Positions 24,929 through 32,903 of a DNA stretch of 64,000 nt are shown piece after piece. Source of the DNA: Ruminococcus flavefaciens (GTDB lineage Bacteria > Bacillota > Clostridia > Oscillospirales > Ruminococcaceae). A program made the translations under genes and the position numbers. Each line of letters starts with the position of its first letter. The stretch's first letter is position 1. A model generated the notes under the pieces. The model had not been told where the DNA came from. It was given only the letters and a program-made list of their open reading frames with translations, and did no database searches. Location: NCBI RefSeq assembly GCF_900116855.1, contig NZ_UETD01000003.1:124001-188000 (forward strand), given 5' to 3'.

Positions 24929-25550
24929 TTATGCCACCGTCCTTTCTTAAAGCATCTATCTGCAGCATCTCTGCGCTAAAGAACTCGACATACTTTGCAA
25001 GCTCCTGGTCTTTAGCATCGAGCTGAGCCTTGAGCTCACGGCGCTGCTTTATCAGCCTTGCGACCTTTTTGCGAATGCCGTCGAGGACATCATCTTCAGA
25101 GCAGATCTGTTTAGGTGCGCTGCCTATTATGATCGGCTCAGGCTCGTTCTGCTTCTTTTCTCTCTGCGCGGCTAAGGAAGCCTCAAATATCTGCTGCTTC
25201 TCCTCCTGTGAGATGTTTGCTGTTTTGCTGTGCTCCTGCTCCTCGATTTGTTCTCCTTTGCTGAGAGCGGCATCGAAGTCCTTGACGGCCTCAACGGCTT
25301 CGTTGATTATAGCCTGCTCCTTTGGAGCTTCGTCTATCAGCTCATCCTCAAGGCGCTTCTTCTTGTGGCTGCCACCGTTGAGGATCCTCAGATTGACGCC
25401 GTGCTCCTTGAGGATATCCTTGATGATGCCTATGGACGACTCATGCAGATCGGCTTCTATCTCCACCTGCTTGCGCTTGTCCTTGGCGCCAAGTATGTTC
25501 TTGACGATGATAGACTGCTCGTTTTCAGAAATTGCTTTATGCTTGCCCAT
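24921..25550 (-). CDS. Coiled-coil phage protein with N-terminal HTH-like region
   Basis: I set the start at 25550, 9 bases after GGAG (MGKHKAISENEQSIIVKNIL), giving 209 residues. Residues 1-55 look like a helix-turn-helix (KDKRKQVEIEADLHESSIGI). The rest is highly charged with predicted coiled coil, including residues 165-195 (KKVARLIKQRRELKAQLDAK). It may be an early DNA-binding or partner protein; I do not recognise a family. Confidence 0.65.
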   Translation of the reverse strand: MGKHKAISENEQSIIVKNILGAKDKRKQVEIEADLHESSIGIIKDILKEHGVNLRILNGGSHKKKRLEDELIDEAPKEQAIINEAVEAVKDFDAALSKGEQIEEQEHSKTANISQEEKQQIFEASLAAQREKKQNEPEPIIIGSAPKQICSEDDVLDGIRKKVARLIKQRRELKAQLDAKDQELAKYVEFFSAEMLQIDALRKDGGISG

Positions 25551-25564
25551 GCTCATGTACTCCT

Positions 25565-25783
25565 TTACTTTTTTATTGATGCCCACAGGCTGCGGCGGTT
25601 GCGGTAGATAGCCCAGCTATCCCGAACCTTTTTGTATGCCGGTGGCCTAAGTGCCTCTCTCCTTGCCTCCGATTTCTCCTGAGACTTTCTCCGCAGCTCA
25701 ACGCGAAGTCTGTGCAGGCAGTACAGCTCAACGCAAGAGAGGATAATGAGAAGTATCCCCCCGAATAGATTTATCTTGTCCAT
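25565..25783 (-). CDS. Small membrane-anchored phage protein
   Basis: From ATG 25783 (TAAGGAGGCAAATC upstream) the product has 72 residues, MDKINLFGGILLIILSCVEL, one membrane segment, then a strongly basic tail (RRKSQEKSEARREALR). The frame extends further up but that part lies in the preceding gene. Function unknown. Confidence 0.65.
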   Translation of the reverse strand: MDKINLFGGILLIILSCVELYCLHRLRVELRRKSQEKSEARREALRPPAYKKVRDSWAIYRNRRSLWASIKK

Positions 25784-25794
25784 GATTTGCCTCC

Positions 25795-26058
25795 TTACTG
25801 CACGCCGAACTGGCAGCACCACCAACGGACAAAGTGCCCTGTCGGTATTACAAAGCCTGCGTTGACCTTACCCGGCTGCCTCTGAGCGATGCCCAGGTAG
25901 CCGTGCTGCGTGATCGCATTACGGACGCTGTCCTCGGAGCAGTGCCACCACTCCGCCAGTACCTTGACGGGTATCTGGAAGGGGTGAGCCTCGACAATCT
26001 CGGCAAGCTTTTCAGTATCCTGTGCGATAAACTCTTTGATCTTATCCGTTCCTGTCAT
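25795..26058 (-). CDS. Phage DNA-binding protein with wHTH-like region
   Basis: From ATG 26058 (AAAGGAG 8 bases upstream) it has 87 residues: MTGTDKIKEFIAQDTEKLAE, then PVKVLAEWWHCSEDSVRNAI and VNAGFVIPTGHFVRWW. The middle looks like a winged helix (small excisionase or early regulator type) common at this place in clostridial prophages. It is the second gene after the leftward early promoter. Function inferred. Confidence 0.65.
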   Translation of the reverse strand: MTGTDKIKEFIAQDTEKLAEIVEAHPFQIPVKVLAEWWHCSEDSVRNAITQHGYLGIAQRQPGKVNAGFVIPTGHFVRWWCCQFGVQ

Positions 26059-26091
26059 AGCGATTGCTCCTTTCACACTTTTTTGTTTTCT

Positions 26092-26328
26092 TTATGCACT
26101 TGTGTCTTCCTTATTAGTGAGTTCATAGCGGCCATTGCTGTAAATCAGCGACACACCAAGGGCGTCAGCAATCTTCTCGGCAACGCGGCGGCTATCATTG
26201 GCTCCGCACATAAAGCACTTTATAGTGCTTTCCTCGAGCCCGGACATACTGGCAATCTGTGCGTAAGTTAGGTTTTTCTCTTTAGCCATTACCTTAGCAA
26301 TGTGCCTAAAATTATCGAACAAAAACAT
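26092..26328 (-). CDS. Cro-like helix-turn-helix regulator
   Basis: This 78-residue protein has a helix-turn-helix in AKEKNLTYAQIASMSGLEES, then VAEKIADALGVSLIYSNGRY. GGGAGGTGA lies next to the ATG. It is the first gene of the leftward early operon and faces the rightward repressor across the operator region, which is the position of Cro in lambda-like switches. Confidence 0.8.
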   Translation of the reverse strand: MFLFDNFRHIAKVMAKEKNLTYAQIASMSGLEESTIKCFMCGANDSRRVAEKIADALGVSLIYSNGRYELTNKEDTSA

Positions 26329-26357
26329 TCACCTCCCACAAAAAATTGAAAATACCA

Positions 26358-26554
26358 TTGACAAGAGTTGACAAAACTGATACTATAATAGTGAGCAAGT
26401 TTATAAAAGCCAAACCTTTAGGGAAATACGGTTTAGCTTTTGACAATTAGTTGTGGTTTTGACAACTTCTGTATCTATTATAGTTCTCATTTCCTCAACT
26501 GTCAATACAAAAATTGGCAAAACATAAACTTTTGTCAGAGATTACAAAAAGGCG
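26358..26554. promoter_or_regulatory. Lysogeny switch: two facing promoters, operators and a two-way hairpin
   Basis: Leftward promoter: TTGACA (26505-26500), 17 bases, TATAAT (26482-26477). Rightward promoter: TTGACA (26358-26363), 17 bases, TACTAT (26381-26386). They face each other, so their first transcripts overlap. TTTTGACAA recurs as a direct repeat at 26438 and 26457, likely operators, and similar TTGACAA/TTGTCA words lie near both -35 boxes. A hairpin with arms AAAGC-AAACC and GGTTT-GCTTT (about 26406-26441) could end transcripts in both directions. Confidence 0.7.
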
Positions 26555-26563
26555 GTGAGTTTT

Positions 26564-27250
26564 ATGGGCACATTTGACAGAATACAGTACTTACTTATGG
26601 CGCAGGATCGCACACAAAAAGAGCTAACTGACTATCTCGGAATTGAAAAAAGCGTTTACTCAACGTGGAAAAATGGAAAAAGCAAATCATACAATAAATA
26701 TTTAACTGAAATATCGGAGTTCTTTCACACAACACCTGCGTTCTTAATGGGGTGGACAGATGATCCGATAGATTATGAAAACTCAGACGAGGTAAAAAAT
26801 GCGCCACTCGATATCATAGAACATTTTGGTGGCGATGCAAAAAAGATTTACAATGCGGTTAAAGCGGTAGATGCTGATAACGAGGGAACCTCATCAGTAA
26901 GAACTATCGCGCCTCCCGTAGCCGAAAAGCAAGGCGATGTACAAAATGGGTGGAGCACCATTCTTGAAAGCTACAAATCTTCTTTTGACGTTCCTTTTTT
27001 GAAAAATACCTATACAGAGATGTCTGGCAGTTCTGATGTAATGAAAAAATATTATGACTCTACCAAAGACGATGAACATATCTTTTATCATTATTTTGGA
27101 AGTCCTGGAATAGGAAAAACTAAAATTGATAGCACAAGTAGGGATTTTGCAAAGATATATACTGCATATTGTAAACTTAATGATATAGGGAAAAGAAAAG
27201 CAGTTGAGCGCATAGAGGAGCTCGCAGAGATCGAAAGGTATAAAAAATAA
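26564..27250 (+). CDS. Phage repressor (HTH, CI-like, no visible peptidase)
   Basis: From ATG 26564 (GGCGGTGAG upstream) it has 228 residues. The N-terminal HTH is FDRIQYLLMAQDRTQKELTD then YLGIEKSVYSTWKNGKSKSY. The C-terminus (CKLNDIGKRKAVERIEELAE) is usual for CI-like repressors of Firmicute phages. The middle is unlike a S24 peptidase: no catalytic Ser-Lys pair is evident, so induction by self-cleavage is unlikely. A chance P-loop-like string GSPGIGKT lies near residue 184; nothing else suggests an ATPase. It faces the Cro-like gene. Confidence 0.82.
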   Translation: MGTFDRIQYLLMAQDRTQKELTDYLGIEKSVYSTWKNGKSKSYNKYLTEISEFFHTTPAFLMGWTDDPIDYENSDEVKNAPLDIIEHFGGDAKKIYNAVKAVDADNEGTSSVRTIAPPVAEKQGDVQNGWSTILESYKSSFDVPFLKNTYTEMSGSSDVMKKYYDSTKDDEHIFYHYFGSPGIGKTKIDSTSRDFAKIYTAYCKLNDIGKRKAVERIEELAEIERYKK

Positions 27251-27292
27251 GCCCCTGCCGTAAAGGCAGAGGCCGATGAGAGGGGCGATTAC

Positions 27293-28423
27293 ATGGGCAG
27301 ACCGAAAAAAGACGCTCCGAACAGAGCTGACGGATTGTATGAGGTTAAGGTCACGATCGGTAAGGACTTTAGCGGCAAGCTCATTCGTAAGAGCTTCTAT
27401 AGTACCGTGAGTAAGGCCGACGCGAGAGCTAAGGCAGAGCAGTACAAAATCAACCAGGCTCTACAGGAGGTGACGGGGGAGACCTATAACGCAGCTCCCT
27501 TTTTTACTAAGATAGCAAATGAGTTCCTGGAGCTCAAGAAGGGGACTATTAAAAACAGTACCTACAACTTTACATACTATACGCCTGCGACTAAATACAT
27601 CATACCTTACTTCGGCAGCAAGCGTATATCAGATATCCGCAAGAACGATATCGAGCTTTACCTTAAAAAGGTGAAGCAGGAGCATAGCTTCTCCGATGAG
27701 ACAGTGAGAAAGCATTACATCTGCCTCAATCAGATCTTTAACAATGCGTACCAGAATGGATTTATAAGCCGTAACCCTTGCGTGGGTATTAAGCTGCAGA
27801 GCTCGCAGAAGTCTCCTAAGAGGACATACAGTGATGAGGAGACCTGGCTTGTACTGGAATACTGTCCATACCACCGGTACGGCCTTGCGGTGCATCTCAT
27901 GCTCGCCTATGGCATATCACGCAGCGAGCTTCTCGGTTTGCGCTGGGCAGATGTGGACGTGGAGAAAGCAGTGCTTGAAATCAATCAGGGTGTCGTAGAG
28001 GCCAAGGATCCTGACACGGGGAAGACGGAGCTCGTCATTGGTGCTCCTAAGAACGAGTTCCGGCAGAGGGTTATCCCAATCTCAGATGCTACCATCAAAC
28101 TACTTGAGCAGCAGCGGGTAAGTTTTCCGAAAGCTGAGTATGTTATCTGTAGTCAGAAGGGGAGAGTGTGCATACCGAGTACATGGCACGAGAGGCACTA
28201 TAAGACTTTTATGCAGGACATGAGAAGCTACTACGCAAGCTATGGCATTGACATTCCTGCGCTTAATCCTCATGAGCTGAGGCACACTCGGACGTCGCTC
28301 TGGGTAAACTCAGATGTCAATCTGTTTGCTGTTGCTTCGGTCATGGGCTGGGCGGACCTTAAGATGCTCCGTAAGAGATATGCGCACCCCGACATTGATA
28401 AAATCCGAGATGCAATCAAGTAA
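27293..28423 (+). CDS. int: Phage tyrosine integrase
   Basis: This 376-residue protein has an N-terminal arm-binding domain (EVKVTIGKDFSGKLIRKSFY), a core-binding domain, and a catalytic domain with Arg in GISRSELLGLRWADVD (about 209), HELRHTRTSLW (about 325) and the Tyr in KRYAHPD (about 361). It is 130 bases from a tRNA-3'-end-like core (28552-28597), with TACGACA repeats between, so it is the right-end integrase of the prophage. It appears intact. Confidence 0.95.
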   Translation: MGRPKKDAPNRADGLYEVKVTIGKDFSGKLIRKSFYSTVSKADARAKAEQYKINQALQEVTGETYNAAPFFTKIANEFLELKKGTIKNSTYNFTYYTPATKYIIPYFGSKRISDIRKNDIELYLKKVKQEHSFSDETVRKHYICLNQIFNNAYQNGFISRNPCVGIKLQSSQKSPKRTYSDEETWLVLEYCPYHRYGLAVHLMLAYGISRSELLGLRWADVDVEKAVLEINQGVVEAKDPDTGKTELVIGAPKNEFRQRVIPISDATIKLLEQQRVSFPKAEYVICSQKGRVCIPSTWHERHYKTFMQDMRSYYASYGIDIPALNPHELRHTRTSLWVNSDVNLFAVASVMGWADLKMLRKRYAHPDIDKIRDAIK

Positions 28424-28597
28424 TTACTACGACACTATTACGACATTTAAGACAGTTTTTCTTGAACTATCTCAGGTGCAGCGAAAGCGGCAAACGACTA
28501 TCTATTGAGGTTTTCTCGGGCGCTGCGCTGTTTGTGGGACGTCATTGAAAAAGTCTGGCAGTGTGGGGGTCAGGGGTTCGAATCCCCTATGCTCCAC
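28424..28597 (+). other. Attachment site A: arm repeats plus tRNA 3'-end core
   Basis: TACGACA is repeated at 28428 and 28439, with TAAGACA at 28448: 10-11 base spacing typical of integrase arm sites. At 28552-28597 the sequence reads like the 3' end of a tRNA: a T arm AGGGG-TTCGAAT-CCCCT, then ATGCTCC-ACCA. No 5' half of a tRNA precedes it, so this is the duplicated 3' end; the full tRNA gene should be at the prophage's other end, left of this window. Confidence 0.72.
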
Positions 28598-28606
28598 CAT
28601 TTTTAA

Positions 28607-28653
28607 GGCTCGGAAACGGCTATATTCGGTCGTTTCTGAGCTTCGTTTTTTTT
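28607..28653 (+). terminator. Terminator after attachment site A
   Basis: Arms GCTCGGAAACG and CGTTTCTGAGC with a 12-base loop and a run of T (TTCGTTTTTTT) on the plus strand. It follows the tRNA-like 3' end, as the native terminator of that tRNA gene would. Confidence 0.65.
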
Positions 28654-28659
28654 AAAAAT

Positions 28660-28743
28660 GTTCGTAACCACTTATCAACCACTTGTTTTTCAATTTAACC
28701 ATTTCTATTCTGTCCGCAGAGCGTTCGCCCTGCGGACCTATTT
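28660..28743. promoter_or_regulatory. AACCACTT arm-type repeats of the second element
   Basis: AACCACTT occurs at 28666 and 28677, 11 bases apart, between core A and the broken integrase. Similar pairs lie near the other att-like sites, so these are probably integrase arm sites of the mobilizable element. The rest of the interval holds a short GC-rich hairpin (TCCGCAG, CTGCGGA). Confidence 0.55.
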
Positions 28744-30015
28744 TTAGCCAATTGTCAGTCCTAAGTTTTCTTCCTCCTGCTCGTCCTCATCTTCATCTGA
28801 GCACGTCGCTTCAGCTTCTGTGCTTTTGTTTTCTTCTGTCGAAGCTTCGTTTGTGAAGCGCAGGGCGTTTGTGATCGCCTCGCAGTTGCGTGCTCTTGCT
28901 TCCTGAAACATATGGGAATACAGGTTCAAAGTCGTTCCTACGACGCTGTGTCCCATGTCAGCTGATACTGCCACTACGTCCATTCCCTCATAGATAAGCA
29001 GCGAAGCGTGTAAGTGTCGCAGAGTGTGTAGCCCTCGGAAGGGAATATTGATCTTCTCGCAATAATCTCTCAGCCACTTATAAGGCGTTTGCGGATGCAT
29101 CGGAGCTCCGTTCCATTTGGTGAACAGCCTGTCGTGATCCTCCCACTTGCTACCAAGTCTCTCCGCTTCTTTTGACTGCTCCTGTTGAAATCTTTTCAGC
29201 AGCTCCATTACAGTTTCCGGAAATTTGGAAATGCGCTGAGACTTTTTTGTCTTGGTAGTATCGGTATAGATCCCCTTTTCAGCTGTGTACTGCGAGGTGC
29301 GTCTTATTTTAATGGTGTTGTAGTCGAAGTCAATATCCTTCCATTACAGACCAAGCATTTCGCTTCTTCGGAATCCGCTATAAATTGCAAGCGTAAGATA
29401 CACCTGATAGTTTAAAGGCTCATCCGGCAGATTGCGGAACAGCTTTTTAACCTCATCTATGGTGTAGATCTGTTTCTCGTCCTGTTCCTGTTTCGGCACA
29501 TATACTCGTCTGCAAGGGTTGTCCGTCAGCATTCCCATGCGTATAGCATAGCTGAATACGTCACTGATAAAGCTCAGGTGATGCACTGCCGTTTTCCTCG
29601 ACAGCGGCTTACCTGTGTTCATATTCTTGCCGTTGACAAGCATATCGGTCACGAACTTCTGAATATCACGTGCCGTTATCTTGTCGAGTCGCTTGTGCCC
29701 TATGGCAGGATAGACACGCTTGGTGAGCTGTTTCATTCGTGCGTATGAGGTCGGTCTGAGGTTGACTTTAGCATATTCCTCAAACCACTGCTCTGCGAAT
29801 CTCTCGAACTTGACAGCCGATGTTATCTGTCCCCTCTTGCACTCTTCCTCGAACAGGACAGCCTGACGAGTGAGTTCCTTTTCAATTTGCTTCGGTGTCA
29901 TACCCGGCTCAGGCTTGTAGCTCTTGAACTGATTTCGCTGCTTGCCGTCTACACCATAGCCGCATGACACTCTTATCTGGTACGTTCCCTCGGAACGCTT
30001 TCTGATTGTCGCCAT
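28744..30015 (-). pseudogene. int: Tyrosine integrase, interrupted by one in-frame TAA
   Basis: From ATG 30015 (GGAGG upstream; MATIRKRSEGTYQIRVSCGY) the frame runs to FRRSEMLGL and then TAA (29344-29346). The same frame goes on directly as WKDIDFDYNTIKIRRTSQYT and ends at 28744 with the HTLRHLHASLL and YSHMFQEARA catalytic blocks. One base change (GAA to TAA, since Glu is usual in GLEW) would restore a 423-residue Tn916-type integrase. The stop falls right after the first catalytic Arg region, so the product as written is inactive unless read through. The C-terminus is highly acidic. Confidence 0.88.
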
Positions 30016-30142
30016 ATATTTAAAAACCTCCGTTTCAAAACTATGGCGCATTTCCTCCACCGACATTATACCACAGGTCTGCGGAAATGTCTATCAGAAA
30101 TGCGCCGTTCGTGTTAAAAATCTCCTTTACTGATAAAATCGC

Positions 30143-30337
30143 TCACGCTGTTTCTCCACGGAGGTATCTCAGAAAAAGCTCCTTGTTGATGAGATACTTT
30201 TTCCCTGCCATGATGTGCGGTACTTGGTCATTGATGCACATCTGACGGACTCTGTATTCGGTCAGCCCTTCTACAAGAGCTGCCGCCTCCTTTATGGTAA
30301 GCATTACGATTTTGGTTTCTGTTTTGTTTTCAGCCAT
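30143..30337 (-). CDS. xis: Excisionase (MerR-like HTH)
   Basis: This 64-residue protein reads KIVMLTIKEAAALVEGLTEY, then RVRQMCINDQVPHIMAGKKY and LINKELFLRYLRGE, the standard small excisionase/DNA-binding family found before Tn916-type integrases. It lies directly upstream of the broken integrase. Its job is to steer the integrase toward excision; without an active integrase it would have no effect on this element. Confidence 0.88.
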   Translation of the reverse strand: MAENKTETKIVMLTIKEAAALVEGLTEYRVRQMCINDQVPHIMAGKKYLINKELFLRYLRGETA

Positions 30338-30420
30338 TCGATCATACTCCTTCTATTTGTCTTATTTCTGTTTCCTGTGTGAATTAAAATGTTCATTTTC
30401 ATCTTTCCTTTACTAAAAAT

Positions 30421-30454
30421 CTAAGGGTACGGCTCTGTCCGTACCCTTTCCATT
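30421..30454 (-). terminator. Hairpin terminator between xis and the DUF6809-like gene
   Basis: Palindrome AAGGGTACGG-CTCTGT-CCGTACCCTT. It lies in the gap of 130 bases between the two genes and could end transcription of the mobilization genes. Confidence 0.55.
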
Positions 30455-30469
30455 TTGATTGTTATGATT

Positions 30470-30748
30470 TTATTTCAGGTTCTCGCTTCCGCCGAACAGC
30501 ACATCAATTATCAGTTCTGCACAGTCACGGAAGCCATGTATGTAGCTCTCCGCTACCATTGTCTCGGACAGCATTCCCTGCATATCCGTTATCTCGTTCA
30601 GCAGCTTCTTATCGTCAGCCGACAGTCTTTTCTCCAGTGTGTTGCACATCTCGAGGAGCTCCAGACTTCGTTTTGTGTAGTCTGATTCCTGCCTCACGTC
30701 GTGCTGACACGGTATGACGTTTCCGTAGTATAGATCCTGCAACTTCAT
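30470..30748 (-). CDS. DUF6809-type protein of mobilizable elements
   Basis: From ATG 30748 (GGAGGTGACC upstream) it has 92 residues: MKLQDLYYGNVIPCQHDVRQ, then a helical region with LEMCNTLEKRLSADDKKLLN and AESYIHGFRDCAELIIDVLF. This small helical protein is typical between the relaxase and excisionase genes of clostridial mobilizable elements. A longer frame upstream has no start signal. Function unknown. Confidence 0.75.
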   Translation of the reverse strand: MKLQDLYYGNVIPCQHDVRQESDYTKRSLELLEMCNTLEKRLSADDKKLLNEITDMQGMLSETMVAESYIHGFRDCAELIIDVLFGGSENLK

Positions 30749-30854
30749 CGCCGCGGTCACCTCCTGACCAACTATCATACCACAGCTTCCAGCCGAAATC
30801 CATTCACCAGACCTGACGAAAACCGGCTGTTGAAACAAAGCACACCTCACAGGA

Positions 30855-32189
30855 CTATCCCATGTGTATTCCAAGAGCTTCCTTGCACTCTCGCTCCTCG
30901 GCGAGAGCTTTGCTGTCAATGTGTTCCCGAGCGTACTCAGTATCATCGACAGGTTCGTCCTCAATTATCGAAGCCACAGCTGTAACGCCGCCGACAACGC
31001 TATCAATACTGACTGCGAAATCACTATCCACTTGGCTGCTTTCAATCTGAGCCTGTGCTTGTATTCGTCGAGCTCTTTCAGTTTCAAGCCATATTCCACG
31101 TTCAGCTTCCCAGCCTGTGAGGACAGATTCGCTGTCGCTTTCTCCAGTTGAGCCGTTGCTGTTTCTGACAGTTCCGCTGCCTGATTCAGCAGCTCCCGAC
31201 AGGTCGCTATGGTATCTCTCTGCTCGGAGCGTACTGTTTTCAGCACCTGTTCTGTATCCGCTTTCGTCGCCAGTACCGAGAGTCTGGTGAGTATTTCCAG
31301 CTGCTCCTGCGACATCAGCTTGTTCAATTCTATCAGCGCTCTCCAGTTGGAATCGAGCACTACCACTGTCGGCTGAGTGTCCGCCGCTGCCGACAATTCC
31401 TTGTCGTACATCTGCTGTAATTCTTCTTGCTTTGAATTCATACTCCATATTCTCCTTTCTATACTTGTCGCCATGAAGCTTGTTGTCACGGCACTTTCTG
31501 CCATTGGGGCAAGTGTAGGTGATGTATTTGCGGTTGTCCTCCCACCTGACACCGTAGCCCTGCTGTTTCATCATGAAACAGAATTGCTTCTTTGACTTCG
31601 CCTGTTTCATCACTTGGTTTATGACATTCATCAGCTCCCACTTGAAGCTCTCGCCACGCTTGGCTGACCTGTACTCGCTGTCGGAGAGGTAGTCCCTGTT
31701 CATTTTCTTCTTGGGAGTATCAAGCACATGAACTCCGTACCTCTGACAGATCTCATCGCTGAGATTCATCAGCTGCTCAATGCTCTCCTTGTTGGAATGA
31801 TACTTCTTTCCGTCCCCAAAGCTGACCGAGTTGAACACGAAGTGTGAGTGGATATGCTCTCTGTCAATGTGAGTTGCAACTACACACTCATACTTCCCGA
31901 AGGCTTTCTCTGCAAGCTCCACCACAATCTTGTGAGCAAGCTCAGGCTCAATTTTGTAGCCGCTGGGGAAGCTCTGCACCAGATGATAGTACAGCCGTCC
32001 GTTAGGCTTGTGATACAGGTTCTTGGTTGCAGTCATTTCTTCGAGAGCAGTCTCGGGCGAGCAGTTGACTCCAGTCACAAAACGTTTGTCCTCTGAGACC
32101 GTCTTTTCCTTTCTGCTGACGTAGTTGAGGACGTTCCTCATTCCGCCAGCGGTCTGAGTTTTGTTGTTGATAAAATGGATTATGGGCAT
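30855..32189 (-). CDS. mobA: MobA/VirD2-type relaxase
   Basis: From ATG 32189 (overlapping the MobC stop as TGATG; GGTGGTG upstream) it has 444 residues. The relaxase domain spans residues 1-250, with the metal-binding motif HIDREHIHSHFVFN at 107-120 and a Tyr-rich N-terminus (LNYVSRKEK; probable catalytic Tyr 23). It nicks oriT and leads DNA transfer. Residues 265-444 are low-complexity Gly/Ser/Glu-rich, which coincides with a second gene encoded in another frame (30965-31441). Confidence 0.92.
   Translation of the reverse strand: MPIIHFINNKTQTAGGMRNVLNYVSRKEKTVSEDKRFVTGVNCSPETALEEMTATKNLYHKPNGRLYYHLVQSFPSGYKIEPELAHKIVVELAEKAFGKYECVVATHIDREHIHSHFVFNSVSFGDGKKYHSNKESIEQLMNLSDEICQRYGVHVLDTPKKKMNRDYLSDSEYRSAKRGESFKWELMNVINQVMKQAKSKKQFCFMMKQQGYGVRWEDNRKYITYTCPNGRKCRDNKLHGDKYRKENMEYEFKARRITADVRQGIVGSGGHSADSGSARFQLESADRIEQADVAGAAGNTHQTLGTGDESGYRTGAENSTLRAERYHSDLSGAAESGSGTVRNSNGSTGESDSESVLTGWEAERGIWLETERARRIQAQAQIESSQVDSDFAVSIDSVVGGVTAVASIIEDEPVDDTEYAREHIDSKALAEERECKEALGIHMG
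30965..31441 (-). CDS. Nested mobilization gene: coiled-coil, C-terminally membrane-anchored
   Basis: From ATG 31441 (AAAGGAG 10 bases upstream) this 158-residue frame is wholly inside the relaxase gene but in a different phase. It reads MNSKQEELQQMYDKELSAAA, then LIELNKLMSQEQLEILTRLS and a long coiled coil, and ends with a membrane segment (WIVISQSVLIALSAALQLWL). This is a strongly protein-like sequence, whereas the relaxase frame there is low complexity. ColE1-type plasmids also nest mobB and mobD inside mobA, and MobB is a membrane-associated accessory. The function here is inferred by that analogy. Confidence 0.75.
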   Translation of the reverse strand: MNSKQEELQQMYDKELSAAADTQPTVVVLDSNWRALIELNKLMSQEQLEILTRLSVLATKADTEQVLKTVRSEQRDTIATCRELLNQAAELSETATAQLEKATANLSSQAGKLNVEYGLKLKELDEYKHRLRLKAAKWIVISQSVLIALSAALQLWLR

Positions 32190-32500
32190 CACTTCACCAC
32201 CTTTGCTATCTCACAGACTGCCGCTGTCACTGCCCTGTGCTGCTCCACAAGCTCGTCCAGTCTGACAGAGTGGAGCCGCCCTTCATGTGCCAGCATTGCT
32301 ATCTGATTAAGGTTCCGTCCGATTGCTTTCTGCTGTTTTGCAACCTCGTCCAGTCCGTCAGCTACGATAATCTTCTTGTCCATTGCCGACCTAAGAACGA
32401 AGTCGCTGAGAGACAGCTTGTGCCGCTGAGCCTTACTGTGTATCCGCTCATACTCGTCATCGGTACAGCGGATAGTGATTGTTCTGTTCCTTTTTCGCAT
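32189..32500 (-). CDS. mobC: MobC-type relaxosome accessory protein
   Basis: From ATG 32500 (AAAGGAGG upstream) it has 103 residues: MRKRNRTITIRCTDDEYERI (ribbon-helix-helix), then HKLSLSDFVLRSAMDKK and KAIGRNLNQIAMLAHEGRLH, the MobC signature. It binds oriT DNA and helps the relaxase nick. The frame extends further up through the presumed oriT, but the start with the ribosome site is at 32500. Coupled to the relaxase by TGATG. Confidence 0.9.
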   Translation of the reverse strand: MRKRNRTITIRCTDDEYERIHSKAQRHKLSLSDFVLRSAMDKKIIVADGLDEVAKQQKAIGRNLNQIAMLAHEGRLHSVRLDELVEQHRAVTAAVCEIAKVVK

Positions 32501-32903
32501 ATTTCGACCTCCTTTGCTTCCGTTTTGTGTTGTGTTTCGTCGCGCCGACATTGGTGCTTCCTGACCGTTTGGACTATGCGGAGGCGCAATTGGGCGCGGC
32601 ACCTCGCCGCAGGGGGTTCGGGGTTCGCCCCGACCAGCAAGCGTTCGGCGGACTGCCGAATGCGATGCTGGCATTTCATACCTCCGTCGCCTGTACTGCT
32701 CCGTCAGCGGTAGTTTTCTCCTTATGCCAATTCCGCCACACTCGCTTCATGTTGCGCCACAATCGCTTCTATGGCGGCAGGTGGGATAACTACCCGATTT
32801 GGACTGCTGCGGCAAAAACGGGTGTTCTTGTGCGTGACAGTAACTCTGCCGTGACAGTAAAACTACCGACACGAAAACCTACTGACACGTTCCGCAGATG
32901 AAG
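32501..32903. other. Probable oriT region upstream of mobC
   Basis: No gene is found here. A nick-like string GGCGCAATT lies at about 32582-32592, as in the MOBQ/Ti-type nic region. Next to it are inverted repeats CGGGGTTCGCCCCG (near 32618) and TTCGGC-GGACT-GCCGAA (32644-32660). Further right are three GACAGTA/TGACAC-type repeats (32836-32890). A location just upstream of mobC and mobA is standard for an oriT. Exact nic position is inference. Confidence 0.6.

Noticed and set aside
26358..26505. Lambda-like back-to-back promoters
   Set aside because: The best hexamers face each other rather than diverge; reported as convergent instead.
27100..27130. Walker A motif (GSPGIGKT) in the repressor
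   Set aside because: No Walker B or other ATPase features; probably chance in a short linker.
28552..28597. Complete tRNA or tmRNA gene at core A
   Set aside because: Only the 3' third is present; the 70-90 bases upstream do not provide a matching GGAGCAT 5' half.
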